Below, piece after piece: positions 15,727 to 24,473 of a DNA stretch of 42,413 nucleotides (the stretch's first letter is position 1; each line of letters begins with the position of its first letter). The notes under the pieces are model-generated. The model did not search any database. It was not told the origin of the DNA and worked only from the letters and a program-made list of their open reading frames with translations. The stretch spans positions 1 through 42,413 of the forward strand of contig CAMPGR010000017.1 in NCBI GenBank assembly GCA_946885605.1, read 5' to 3'. This stretch comes from an uncultured Pseudomonadota bacterium (GTDB lineage: Bacteria; Pseudomonadota; Gammaproteobacteria; Burkholderiales; SG8-41). The position numbers were made by a program, and so were the translations under genes.

Positions 15727-17316
15727 ATGGAGAGACGCACTGTTCTGAAGACGATGGGCGCGCTTGCGCTGCCCGCATTGACACGCCGCTTGTTCGCAGC
15801 CGAGCCGACGGCCGTGCCGGGATTGAAGCACATCGGCACGCCGCAGCCGTTCGACTACGCCTGGCTCAAGGGGCACGCGCGCGCGCTGGCCGGCAAGGCG
15901 TATCAGGCCGACTCGCGCCCGATACCCGAACCGGTAAAAAAGCTGGACTGGGATCAGTTTCAGGCGATCCGCTACCGCCCCGACCACGCGCTCTGGGGCG
16001 GCGAGCGACTGTGGTTCCAGGTGCGCTTCTTTCATCTCGGGCTTTTCTTCCTCAATGCGGTGCGGATGCACGAGGTGGTGGGCGGCCAGGCGCAGGAGCT
16101 TGCCTACGATCCCGAGATGTTCGATTACGGCCAGAGCGGGCTCGCGGAATCGAAGTTGCCCGACGATCTGGGGTTCGCCGGTTTCCAGATCTATTTTCAC
16201 AGCGATTTCACGCGCGACGTCGCGGCATTTCTCGGCGCGAGCTACTTCCGTGCGGTCGGCGGTGAGATGCAATACGGTCTTTCCGCGCGAGGATTGGCGA
16301 TCGATACCGGGCTTTCGCGCCCCGAGGAATTTCCCGCGTTCACTTCCTTCTGGTTCGAAAAGCCGACGCGCGATTCGGGCGTCATGGTGGTCTACGCGTT
16401 GCTCGATTCGCCGAGCGCGACGGGTGCTTACCGTTTCTATGTTTTCCCGGGAGCGACCATGGTGATGGACGCGGACGCCGCCATCTATCCGCGCAAGCCG
16501 ATCGAGCGGCTCGGCATCGCGCCGCTCACGAGCATGTTCCAGTTCGGCGAGAACGACCGGCGCATGGCGACGGACTGGCGGTCCGAGATCCACGACTCGG
16601 ACGGGTTGTCCATGTGGACCGGCAACGGCGAATGGATCTGGCGCCCGATCGTCAATCCGCCGGTGCTGCGGTTCAACTCGCATAGCGACGAGAATCCGCG
16701 CGGATTCGGGCTGCTCCAGCGCGATCGCGATTTCAACAACTACCAGGACGACGGCGCCTGGTACGATCTGCGGCCGAGCGTGTGGGTCGAGCCCAAGGGG
16801 CCCTGGGGCAAGGGCGCGGTGCAGTTGCTCGAGCTGCCGACCGTCGACGAGACGTTCGACAACGTGGTCGCCTTCTGGAACCCGGAGCGCAAGCCGCAGC
16901 CGGGCGAGGAGCTTCTGTTCGGCTATCGGCTCTACTGGGGCGCCCGCATGCCGTTTGCGACGCCGCTTGCGCAGGTGGTGGCCACGCGCACCGGCATCGG
17001 CGGCATCGTCGGCCAGAAGCGCAGCTACTTCTCATGGCGCTTCGTCGTCGATTTCGCCGGCGCCAACTTCGCTATGCTCGGCAGGGACGTGAAGGTCGAG
17101 CCGGTGATATGGGCCTCGCGCGGCGAGATCGAGATCACTTCCGCCCGGCCGCTCTATTCGATACGCGGCTATCGCGCGATGTTCGACCTGAAGCCGAACG
17201 ACAAGAGCGTCGAGCCGATCAACCTGCGCCTCTACCTGCGCGCCGCGGGCCAGCCGCTGACGGAGACGTGGCTCTACCAGTGGACGCCGCCGCCTCCTGA
17301 GAAGCGCAGCCTGTGA
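15727..17316 (+). CDS. opgD: Periplasmic glucan biosynthesis protein OpgD (MdoG family)
   Basis: A 529-residue paralogue of OpgG. The N-terminus MERRTVLKTMGALALPALTRRLFAAEP has an RR pair followed by a hydrophobic stretch and looks like a twin-arginine signal, the feature that distinguishes OpgD from OpgG. The body repeats the family segments: WDQFQAIRYRPDHALWGG, MFDYGQSG, LGASYFRAVGGEMQYG, GLAIDTG, LLQRDRDFNNYQDD and RPSVWVEPKG. OpgD of E. coli has been reported to cleave beta-1,2-glucan, so this protein may set the chain length of the glucan made by OpgH. The 145-base gap after opgH contains no other gene. The stop codon is 12 bases from the converging ABC ATPase stop. Confidence 0.92.
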   Translation: MERRTVLKTMGALALPALTRRLFAAEPTAVPGLKHIGTPQPFDYAWLKGHARALAGKAYQADSRPIPEPVKKLDWDQFQAIRYRPDHALWGGERLWFQVRFFHLGLFFLNAVRMHEVVGGQAQELAYDPEMFDYGQSGLAESKLPDDLGFAGFQIYFHSDFTRDVAAFLGASYFRAVGGEMQYGLSARGLAIDTGLSRPEEFPAFTSFWFEKPTRDSGVMVVYALLDSPSATGAYRFYVFPGATMVMDADAAIYPRKPIERLGIAPLTSMFQFGENDRRMATDWRSEIHDSDGLSMWTGNGEWIWRPIVNPPVLRFNSHSDENPRGFGLLQRDRDFNNYQDDGAWYDLRPSVWVEPKGPWGKGAVQLLELPTVDETFDNVVAFWNPERKPQPGEELLFGYRLYWGARMPFATPLAQVVATRTGIGGIVGQKRSYFSWRFVVDFAGANFAMLGRDVKVEPVIWASRGEIEITSARPLYSIRGYRAMFDLKPNDKSVEPINLRLYLRAAGQPLTETWLYQWTPPPPEKRSL

Positions 17317-17328
17317 TGGCGTGCCGGT

Positions 17329-18432
17329 TCAGCCTTCGATGCGCGCGCCCGATTGCGGGTCGAAGCAGTGGACCTTCTCGGGCCGAAATCGCAGCCGGAT
17401 CTCGCTCCCCGGTTCGGGAAGCGGCATTGGGGGCACGCGCGCGACCACGTCGCGGCCGCCGAGCTTGAGATTGAGGAAGATCTCGTTGCCGACCGGCTCG
17501 ACGTATTCGAGACGCGCCGAAAAGGAGGGCGGTGCGTTCTCTTGGTCACCCGCCTCGGGCGTCATGTCTTCGGGCCGCAAGCCCACGATGATTTCCTTGC
17601 CTGCGTAGGCGCGGAGCGCCGGGCTTTGCGCGCGCTCGCCCAGCGGCAGCGCTACGCTGTCTTCGGCGAGCCGCAGGAACGATCCGCACTCGAGCGTGCC
17701 GCGAAAGAAGTTCATGGCCGGGCTCCCGAAGAAGCCCGCAACGAAGAGGTTGGCGGGCCGCTCGTAGAGGCGCATCGGCGTGTCGATCTGCTGGATCGCG
17801 CCCGCGTCGAGCACCACGATGCGCTGGCCGAGCGTCATCGCTTCGATCTGGTCGTGGGTGACGTAGATCATCGTTGCGCCGAGGCTGCGCTGGAGCCGCG
17901 CGATCTCCATGCGTGTGGAAAGCCGCAGCCTCGCATCGAGATTCGAGAGCGGCTCGTCGAGCAGAAACACCTTGGGATCGCGCACGATGGCGCGCCCGAG
18001 GGCCACCCGCTGGCGCTGTCCGCCCGAGAGCATGCCCGGCCGGTGCGCGAGCACCGCCGCGAGCCCGAGCTTTTCCGCCGCGGAACGCACACGCTTTTCG
18101 ATCTCCTCGCGCGGCAGCTTGCGTAGCTTGAGCCCGAAGGCGAGGTTCTCCGCCACGCTCATGTGTGGATAGAGCGCGTAGTTCTGGAACACCATCGCGA
18201 TGTCGCGATCCTTGGGCGGGGTGTCGTTGACGATGCGCCCATCGATAGAGAGCGTGCCGCGCGTGATCGTTTCGAGGCCCGCGATCATGCGCAGCACCGT
18301 CGATTTGCCGCAGCCGGAGGGGCCGACGAGCACGAGGAGCTCCCCATCGCGCACCTCGAAGCTCGCCTCGCGCACGGCGACGTGGCCGTTGTCGTAAATT
18401 TTACTTACGCGCTCCAGCCGCACTTCGGCCAT
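17329..18432 (-). CDS. ABC sugar transporter ATP-binding protein (MalK/UgpC type)
   Basis: A 367-residue ATPase of the carbohydrate-uptake class. Seen in order: Walker A GPSGCGKST, Q-loop VFQNYALYPHMSV, signature LSGGQRQRVALGRAI, Walker B VFLLDEPLSNLDAR, and the switch histidine in VTHDQIEAMTLG. The C-terminal 120 residues form the TOBE-type regulatory domain (IVGLRPEDM). The frame extends further upstream, but MAEVRLERVSKIY is the natural start, giving the ATG at 18432. The solute-binding protein and both permeases of a sugar importer lie at 21623-24473 on the other strand without their own ATPase, so this is the likely partner. It is divergent from the beta-glucosidase gene with a 156-base gap. 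Confidence 0.93.
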   Translation of the reverse strand: MAEVRLERVSKIYDNGHVAVREASFEVRDGELLVLVGPSGCGKSTVLRMIAGLETITRGTLSIDGRIVNDTPPKDRDIAMVFQNYALYPHMSVAENLAFGLKLRKLPREEIEKRVRSAAEKLGLAAVLAHRPGMLSGGQRQRVALGRAIVRDPKVFLLDEPLSNLDARLRLSTRMEIARLQRSLGATMIYVTHDQIEAMTLGQRIVVLDAGAIQQIDTPMRLYERPANLFVAGFFGSPAMNFFRGTLECGSFLRLAEDSVALPLGERAQSPALRAYAGKEIIVGLRPEDMTPEAGDQENAPPSFSARLEYVEPVGNEIFLNLKLGGRDVVARVPPMPLPEPGSEIRLRFRPEKVHCFDPQSGARIEG

Positions 18433-18465
18433 AACTTTTCTTACTCGAATGGTGAAATTCGCGCC

Positions 18466-18480
18466 CCTCGCGGCGCGAGG
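18466..18480. repeat. Short palindrome in the divergent ATPase/beta-glucosidase gap
   Basis: CCTCGC (18466-18471), spacer GGC and GCGAGG (18475-18480) make a perfect 6-bp hairpin, followed on the plus strand by eight A residues. It is in the shared intergenic region between the ABC ATPase and the GH1 gene, where an operator for a sugar-responsive regulator might be expected. It does not match a known operator consensus that I can name. Confidence 0.35.
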
Positions 18481-18588
18481 AAAAAAAATCCTGCGGCAGT
18501 CTTGAAACCGGAAGAAACGGCTGCCTAAAATTGCATCTGCGCACAATGTTAGCACCCGCGGGACGGGCTCATTCCGTTCCGACACGTT

Positions 18589-19968
18589 TTGAACGAACGA
18601 TATACCTTTCCACAGGGGTTCCTTTGGGGCAGCGCCACCTCGGCCTATCAGGTCGAGGGCTCACCGCTTGCCGATGGGGCGGGCCCGAGCATCTGGCAGC
18701 GCTTCGCGCACACGCCGGGGATGACTCACGACGGCGACACCGGAGACGTAGCGTGCGACCACTACCGCCGCTTCCGTGACGACGTGGCACTCATGCGCGC
18801 GTTGGGCCTCACGGCCTACCGTTTCAGCGTCGCATGGGCGAGAGTGCTGCCGGAAGGCCGCGGCCGCGTGAACGAGAAGGGGCTGGACTTCTACGAGCGG
18901 CTCGTCGACACGCTGCTCGCTCATGGCGTCGAGCCGATGGCGACGCTCTATCACTGGGATCTGCCGGCGGCGCTGGACGATCGCGGCGGCTGGCTCAATC
19001 CGGACATCGCCGGGTGGTTCGCGGACTACGCGCAGCTCATGTACCGGCGCCTCGACGGCCGCGTGAAGCTGTGGACGACGCTCAACGAGCCGTGGGTCGT
19101 GACCGACGGCGGATACCTGCACGGCACGCTCGCGCCGGGTCATCGCAATCGCTTCGAAGCACCGATCGCGACGCATCAGCTCCTGCGCGCGCACGGCATG
19201 GCGGTGCAGGCGTATCGCGCGCACGGCAAGCATCGCATCGGTCTCGTGGTGAATCTGGAGCCGAAGTACCCGGCGTCGGAAAGTGCCGAGGACCGGGCGG
19301 CGACCGCGCGCGCCGACGCTTACATGAACCGGCAGTATCTGGATCCGGTCTTCTTGGGCCGCTATCCAGAGGAGCTGCGGGAAGTCTTTGGCGATGCGTG
19401 GCGGGAGTGGCCGGCAGAAGACCATGCGCTCATTCGGCAGCCCATCGACTTTCTCGGCGTGAACTATTACACGCGCAGTGTCACCCGCCACGACGGCACG
19501 GCGTGGCCGCTTTGTGCGCGCGCGGTGCGGCAGAAGCAGTCGACGTACACGGAAACCGGCTGGGAGGTCTTTCCGCAGGGGTTGACCGATGTGCTAACGT
19601 GGGTCAAGGACCGCTACGGCAATCCTCCGGTGTATATCACGGAGAATGGCGCGGCGTTCTACGACCCGCCGACCGTCGCGGGCGACGAGCTGGCGGACCC
19701 GTTGCGTGCGGATTATCTGCGCCGGCATGTGTGCGCAGTGGCCGACGCAATCGACAAGGGATGTGACGTGCGCGGCTATTTCGCGTGGTCCTTCCTCGAC
19801 AACCTGGAATGGGCGCTGGGCTACTCGAAGCGCTTCGGCATCGTTCATGTGGACTTTGTCACGCAGCGCCGCACGCCGAAGGCGAGCGCACGTTTTTATT
19901 CGACAATCATCGCCGCACATGGTGTGCAAAGGATGAATTCAGGCAATAATGTGGCGTGCGCTGCCTAG
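18589..19968 (+). CDS. GH1 family beta-glucosidase
   Basis: A 459-residue cytoplasmic glycoside hydrolase of family 1, which releases glucose from beta-linked glucosides or oligosaccharides. The start of GH1 enzymes is clear (FPQGFLWGSATSAYQVEG), followed by YHWDLP. The acid/base glutamate is in TLNEPW (about residue 166) and the nucleophile in ITENGAAF (about residue 351). The C-terminal GYFAWSFLDNLEWALGYSKRFGIVHVDF is typical. There is no signal peptide. The only plausible start is the TTG at 18589. In this context, next to OPG synthesis and a sugar importer, sophoro-oligosaccharides (beta-1,2) are a reasonable substrate, but many GH1 enzymes accept beta-1,4 or beta-1,3 links and the sequence does not decide. 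Confidence 0.93.
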   Translation: MNERYTFPQGFLWGSATSAYQVEGSPLADGAGPSIWQRFAHTPGMTHDGDTGDVACDHYRRFRDDVALMRALGLTAYRFSVAWARVLPEGRGRVNEKGLDFYERLVDTLLAHGVEPMATLYHWDLPAALDDRGGWLNPDIAGWFADYAQLMYRRLDGRVKLWTTLNEPWVVTDGGYLHGTLAPGHRNRFEAPIATHQLLRAHGMAVQAYRAHGKHRIGLVVNLEPKYPASESAEDRAATARADAYMNRQYLDPVFLGRYPEELREVFGDAWREWPAEDHALIRQPIDFLGVNYYTRSVTRHDGTAWPLCARAVRQKQSTYTETGWEVFPQGLTDVLTWVKDRYGNPPVYITENGAAFYDPPTVAGDELADPLRADYLRRHVCAVADAIDKGCDVRGYFAWSFLDNLEWALGYSKRFGIVHVDFVTQRRTPKASARFYSTIIAAHGVQRMNSGNNVACAA

Positions 19969-20003
19969 ACGGCGCCCGGCACGGCAACTAGGGAGGGATA
20001 CCC

Positions 20004-21581
20004 ATGTCTGCTCGACAAGCATTCCCCTTGCTTGGGGTACTGCTGATGCTCGCTGTGACGACAGCTTCGTTGTTCAATGTGCGCACCAGTGACCTGCTGT
20101 TGCAGGGCAAACCGGAGCGCGCGCCGGCCTTGATCAAGCCCATCACACCCGCACCCGGCCATTCGCCCGCCGTACGGGCGGCCAAAGCGGAGACCGCGCC
20201 GCTTGCAGCGAGCGCCCGCGCCGTGAGCCGCCCCTTGCCGCCGCTCTTCGACGAGCTGCAGGAGCGCACGTTCCGGTTCTTCTGGGACAACGCGGATCCG
20301 ATGACCGGGCTCGTGCCCGACCGATACCCGACGTCCTCGTTCGCCAGCATCGCGGCGGTGGGCTTTGCATTGACCGCCTATCCCATCGGCGTCGAGCGCG
20401 GTTACGTCACGCGCGAGCAGGCGCGTGAGCGGGTTCTCACGACGCTCAGGTTCTTCCGCAATGCGCCGCAGGGCGCCGAAGCAACGGGCGTCGCCGGCCA
20501 CAACGGATTCTTCTATCGCTACCTCGACATGAAGACCGGCCATCGTGTGGGGGACATTGAGCTCTCCACGGTGGACACGGCGCTCCTGCTCGGCGGGGTG
20601 CTGTTTGCCCAGTCGTACTTCAACGGCACGGAGCCCGAAGAGGCGGAGATCCGCCGCCTGGCGGAGGAGATCTACGCCAGGGTCAACTGGCGCTGGGCGC
20701 AGGTGCGCGGGGCTGCGATCTCCCACGGCTGGACGCCCGAGGGGTCCTTCCTCGAATACGACTGGCGCGGCTACAACGAGGCGATGCTCGTCTACATCCT
20801 CGCGCTCGGCTCGCCCACGCACGCCGTGGCACCCGCGGCGTGGAACGAATGGGTGCGCGAATACGACGCGCTGTGGGGCCCGTTGTACGGCCAGACGCAT
20901 CTCCGTTTCGAATCGCATTTCGGGCACCAGTACTCGCATGTCTGGGTCGATTTTCGCGGCATCGCGGACTCGGCCATGCGCAAGCTCGGGATCGACTACT
21001 TCGAGAACTCGCGCCGCGCCACGTATGCGCAGCGCGCTTATGCGATCGAAAACCCCATGCGCTGGCAGGGCTACGGCGAGAACGTCTGGGGGCTCACCGC
21101 AAGCGATGGCTCGGCCGACATGGAGCTCGAGTTCGGCGGCCAGAAGCGCCGCTTCCGGACCTACTATGCGCGCGGCATCGGGCCCAATCCCGTCGATGAC
21201 GGGACGATAGCGCCGACCGCGGCCGCTGCCTCCGTCGCTTTTGCACCGGAGATCGTCATTCCGGCGATCGAAGAGATGCATCAACGCTACGGCGAGCACA
21301 TCTACGGCAAGTACGGGTTCTACGACGCGTTCAACCTGAGCTTCGATTACGACGTGCCCGTCAGGCACGGCCGCCGCATTCCGGGATTCGGCTGGGTCGA
21401 CAGCGATTATCTCGGCATCGATCAGGGTCCCATCGTCGCGATGATCGAGAATCACCGCTCCGACCTCGTGTGGCGCGTCACGCGCGAAAATCCCCATATC
21501 CGGCGCGGATTGCTGCGCGCCGGGTTCACCGGCGGATGGCTCGACGCGTCGAGCACGATAGCGAAGGCGGACAGCAACTGA
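20004..21581 (+). CDS. GH144-like exported glucanase (PF10091 'glucoamylase' family)
   Basis: A 525-residue exported protein: AGGGAGG precedes the ATG, and residues 7-25 form a hydrophobic signal or anchor, followed by a proline/alanine-rich linker to about residue 75. The catalytic part is an (alpha/alpha)6 barrel: LFDELQERTFRFFWDNADPMTGLVPDR, ASIAAVGFALTAYPIGVERG, GFFYRYLDMKTGHR, ELSTVDTALLLGGVL, EYDWRGYNEAMLVYILALGSP and HFGHQYSHVWVDFRG. These are the hallmarks of PF10091, whose characterised bacterial members in GH144 are endo-beta-1,2-glucanases. The position downstream of opgGHD fits a role in cutting the periplasmic glucan. Which exact GH family it belongs to needs a profile search. 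Confidence 0.85.
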   Translation: MSARQAFPLLGVLLMLAVTTASLFNVRTSDLLLQGKPERAPALIKPITPAPGHSPAVRAAKAETAPLAASARAVSRPLPPLFDELQERTFRFFWDNADPMTGLVPDRYPTSSFASIAAVGFALTAYPIGVERGYVTREQARERVLTTLRFFRNAPQGAEATGVAGHNGFFYRYLDMKTGHRVGDIELSTVDTALLLGGVLFAQSYFNGTEPEEAEIRRLAEEIYARVNWRWAQVRGAAISHGWTPEGSFLEYDWRGYNEAMLVYILALGSPTHAVAPAAWNEWVREYDALWGPLYGQTHLRFESHFGHQYSHVWVDFRGIADSAMRKLGIDYFENSRRATYAQRAYAIENPMRWQGYGENVWGLTASDGSADMELEFGGQKRRFRTYYARGIGPNPVDDGTIAPTAAAASVAFAPEIVIPAIEEMHQRYGEHIYGKYGFYDAFNLSFDYDVPVRHGRRIPGFGWVDSDYLGIDQGPIVAMIENHRSDLVWRVTRENPHIRRGLLRAGFTGGWLDASSTIAKADSN

Positions 21582-21622
21582 GCTAGCTGCCGCACGCTTC
21601 GCCGCGGACGCGGTCTATCGCC

Positions 21623-22783
21623 ATGATGCTGCGTCTCGCCCTTTCCGCGCTGTTGGTGCTTCTCGCGGGCTGTGCACCGGGGTCGGAGGAGCACACGACG
21701 CTGCGCTTCTGGACGATGGGGCGCGAAGGTGAAGTCGTGCAGCAGCTGCTCCCCGAGTTCGAGCGCAGGAATCCCGGCATCCGGGTGAGCGTGCAGCAGA
21801 TACCCTGGAGCGCGGCCCACGAGAAACTCCTCACGGCCTTCGCCGGGGACACGCTGCCGGACCTGTGCCAGCTCGGCAACACGTGGGTGCCGGAATTCGC
21901 CGCGCTCGATGCGCTGGCGCCGCTCGACGAGGCGGTGGCGGGTTCCAGAATCGTCACGGCTGAAGATTACTTTCCGGGAATCTGGAACACCAACGTCGTC
22001 TCGGGCGTACTGCGCGGCGTGCCGTGGTATGTCGACACGCGGCTCTTGTTCTACCGCTCCGATCTGCTGCGACAGGCGGGCTTCGATGCGCCGCCTCGGA
22101 CCTGGCGCGAATGGCAGCGTGTGCTCGAGGCCATCGAACGGGAGGGTGAGGATCGCTATGGCGTCCTGCTACCGCTCAACGAGCCCGAGCCGCTCGTCGC
22201 GTTCGGCCTCCAGCAGGACGCGCCGCTGCTGCGCGAGGACGGCCGCTGGGGCAACTTCTCCAGCCCCGGATTTCAGCAGGCCCTCGCGTTTTACGCCGGG
22301 ATATTCCGCAACGGCTGGGCGCCGGCCGTCGGCGGCGCGCAGATCTCGAACGTGTGGAGCGAATTCGCGCGCGGGCGTTTCGTCTTCTACATTTCGACGG
22401 CGGGCGGCTCGAGTCTCGTCATCTTCCGCTCCTCGCCGCGTCGCGAAGCGGCCTGGCGCCTCGTCGAGTATCTTTCCGAGCCCGAGGTGCAATTGCGTTT
22501 CCATGAGCTCACCGGCAACCTTCCCCCGCGCCGCGCTGCATGGCAAGACGAGAGGCTCGCATCCGATCGTTACGCGCGCGCGTTTCACGATCAGCTGGAG
22601 CGCGTGGAGCCGGCGCCGAAGGTCCCGGAATGGGAGCGCATCGTGAACGAAATGCAGTACGTGGCGGAGCAGGTGGTGCGCGGGCGCATGAGTGTCGAGG
22701 AAGCGACGCGCGCGCTCGACCGCAAGGTCGATGCGATCCTCGAGAAACGGCGCTGGCTGCTCGAGCGCGGGAAGGCGGGATGA
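21623..22783 (+). CDS. ABC sugar transporter solute-binding lipoprotein, with an internal deletion
   Basis: A 386-residue binding protein of the extracellular sugar-binding class. MMLRLALSALLVLLAGC is a lipoprotein signal with the lipid-anchored cysteine at residue 17. The mature part starts TTLRFWTMG and has the usual FERRNPGIRVSVQQIPW, DLCQLGNTWVPEFAALDAL and GVPWYVDTRLLFYRSDLL blocks. At residues 257-260 (22391-22402) the text goes directly from GRFVFYIS to TAGGSSLVIFRSSPRREAAW. In related proteins a segment of about 35 residues (GPW...MPGPDGPG-like) lies between these two blocks, so an in-frame loss is likely. It may weaken or abolish sugar binding. The stop overlaps the next start codon (ATGA). 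Confidence 0.9.
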   Translation: MMLRLALSALLVLLAGCAPGSEEHTTLRFWTMGREGEVVQQLLPEFERRNPGIRVSVQQIPWSAAHEKLLTAFAGDTLPDLCQLGNTWVPEFAALDALAPLDEAVAGSRIVTAEDYFPGIWNTNVVSGVLRGVPWYVDTRLLFYRSDLLRQAGFDAPPRTWREWQRVLEAIEREGEDRYGVLLPLNEPEPLVAFGLQQDAPLLREDGRWGNFSSPGFQQALAFYAGIFRNGWAPAVGGAQISNVWSEFARGRFVFYISTAGGSSLVIFRSSPRREAAWRLVEYLSEPEVQLRFHELTGNLPPRRAAWQDERLASDRYARAFHDQLERVEPAPKVPEWERIVNEMQYVAEQVVRGRMSVEEATRALDRKVDAILEKRRWLLERGKAG

Positions 22784-23655
22784 GAAGCGTCGCCGGCTGG
22801 GCTTTCGTCGCGCCCGCGCTGACCGTGATCGGCGTTTTTTTTCTGCTGCCGGTCGCGGCCGGATTCGCGCTGAGCCTCACCGACTTCGACATCTACGCGC
22901 TTGGCGATCCCGCAAACCTGCGCTTCGTGGCGCTCGACAACTACGTGCGGCTGCTCGAGACGCCGCTCTTCTGGCGAGCGCTCGGCAATACGCTCTATTT
23001 CGTGGTTGTCGGCGTGCCCCTCTCGATCGGCCTCGCCCTCGGCGCAGCGCTGCTTCTCGATTCGAAACTGGCGCGCTTCAAGCCGTTCTTTCGCACCGCG
23101 CTGTTCGCCCCCGTCGTGACGACGATCGTCGCGGTCGCGGTGATCTGGCGCTATCTCTTCCACACCCGCTACGGCATCGTGAATTACGCGCTCAGCCAGA
23201 TCGGCGTGCCGCCGATCGACTGGCTGGGCGATCCCGCTTGGGCGATGCCGACCATCATACTGCTCGCCGTATGGAAAAACTTCGGCTACAACATGGTGAT
23301 CTTTCTCGCGAGCCTGCAGGCGATCCCGGAGACGCTGTATGAAGCGGCGCGCATCGACGGCGCGTCGTGGTGGCGGCAGATCGTTCATATCACGCTTCCG
23401 ATGCTCCGCCCGACGCTCCTCATGGTCGGCATCCTGACGACCGCGGGGTACTTTCAGCTCTTCGCCGAGCCCTACGTGATGACGCAGGGCGGGCCGCTGC
23501 GCAGCACCGTGAGCGTGCTCTATTTCATGTACGAGGAAGGCTTCAAGTGGTGGAATTTCGGCGCTGCGTCCGCGGTTGCGCTTATGCTCTTCGCGCTCGT
23601 GTTCGCGGTGACGTGGCTCCTCATCCGCCTCTCGCACCGGGGGGCCGTCGCATGA
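22780..23655 (+). CDS. ABC sugar transporter permease 1 (MalF/UgpA type)
   Basis: A 291-residue inner-membrane permease with six predicted membrane helices. The start overlaps the binding-protein stop by four bases (ATGA). The first helix is VAPALTVIGVFFLLPVAAGFALSL, and the cytoplasmic coupling loop EAARIDGASWWRQIVHITLPMLRP is the EAA motif that contacts the ATPase. It belongs to the carbohydrate uptake transporter-1 class. With the second permease and the binding protein it forms a tight operon; the ATPase is probably the one encoded at 17329-18432. Confidence 0.95.
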   Translation: MRSVAGWAFVAPALTVIGVFFLLPVAAGFALSLTDFDIYALGDPANLRFVALDNYVRLLETPLFWRALGNTLYFVVVGVPLSIGLALGAALLLDSKLARFKPFFRTALFAPVVTTIVAVAVIWRYLFHTRYGIVNYALSQIGVPPIDWLGDPAWAMPTIILLAVWKNFGYNMVIFLASLQAIPETLYEAARIDGASWWRQIVHITLPMLRPTLLMVGILTTAGYFQLFAEPYVMTQGGPLRSTVSVLYFMYEEGFKWWNFGAASAVALMLFALVFAVTWLLIRLSHRGAVA

Positions 23656-24473
23656 CACCGCGCCTTGCCGGAATCCTGGTGAACGGGCTCCTGCTCGGAC
23701 TCGCGGCGGTCACGCTTTTCCCGCTTGCGTGGATGCTGTCGGTTTCGTTCATGGCACCCGGCGAGGCGAGCACGCTGCCGCCGCCGCTCCTGCCCGATGA
23801 GCCTACGCTCGCCAACTATCGCGAGCTGTTGCTCCAGTCCGGGATGGGGCGCTGGTTTCTCAACAGCCTGCTCCTCGCCGTGGTCGTCACCGCGGTATCG
23901 CTGGCGTTCAATACCATGGCGGGTTACGCCTTCGCCAAGTTGAAGTTCCGCGGGCGCGACCGGCTGTTCCACACGCTGATCGGCGCGCTCATCATCCCCG
24001 GCCAGGTTGCGATGATGCCGCTCTTCCTGCTGCTGAAGGAGATAGGGCTGGTCAACACCTACGGCGGGGTGATCGTCCCCGCCATGGCGAGCGTCTTCGG
24101 CATTTACCTCGTGCGTCAGTATGCCCGCACCCTTCCCGAGGAACTGCTGGAGGCGGCGCGGGTCGACGGCGCAAGCGAGTTTCGCATTTTCCTCACCGTC
24201 GTGGTGCCGCTGCTCAAACCCGTGCTCGCCTCGCTCGCGGTCTTCACGTTTCTCGCTTCGTGGAACGATTTCATGTGGCCGCTCATCGTCCTGACCGACA
24301 ACGAGCTGCAGACCCTGCCGGTCGCACTCGCGACGCTTTCCCGCGAGCACGTGCAGGACAATGAAATGATGATGGCCGGATCGGTCATCACGGTGCTGCC
24401 GGTGCTCGTGCTCTTCCTCGCGCTCCAGAAGTACTACATCGAAGGCCTCCTCCTCGGGAGCGTGAAGGGGTGA
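23652..24473 (+). CDS. ABC sugar transporter permease 2 (MalG/UgpE type)
   Basis: A 273-residue inner-membrane permease, partner of the preceding gene, whose stop codon it overlaps (ATGA). Helices are seen at GILVNGLLLGLAAVTLFPLAWML, FLNSLLLAVVVTAVSLAFNTMAGYAF and later positions. The EAA loop is EAARVDGASEFRIFLTVVVPLLKP, and the C-terminal KYYIEGLLLGSVKG is typical of MalG-like proteins. Its stop overlaps the start of the discoidin-domain gene (GTGA), so the transporter and that exported hydrolase-like protein are almost certainly co-translated. Confidence 0.95.
   Translation: MTPRLAGILVNGLLLGLAAVTLFPLAWMLSVSFMAPGEASTLPPPLLPDEPTLANYRELLLQSGMGRWFLNSLLLAVVVTAVSLAFNTMAGYAFAKLKFRGRDRLFHTLIGALIIPGQVAMMPLFLLLKEIGLVNTYGGVIVPAMASVFGIYLVRQYARTLPEELLEAARVDGASEFRIFLTVVVPLLKPVLASLAVFTFLASWNDFMWPLIVLTDNELQTLPVALATLSREHVQDNEMMMAGSVITVLPVLVLFLALQKYYIEGLLLGSVKG

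Noticed and set aside
18466..18488. Hairpin followed by eight A residues as an intrinsic terminator
   Set aside because: The plus strand has A, not T, after the hairpin, and on the minus strand the T-run comes before it; it also lies between two divergent genes.
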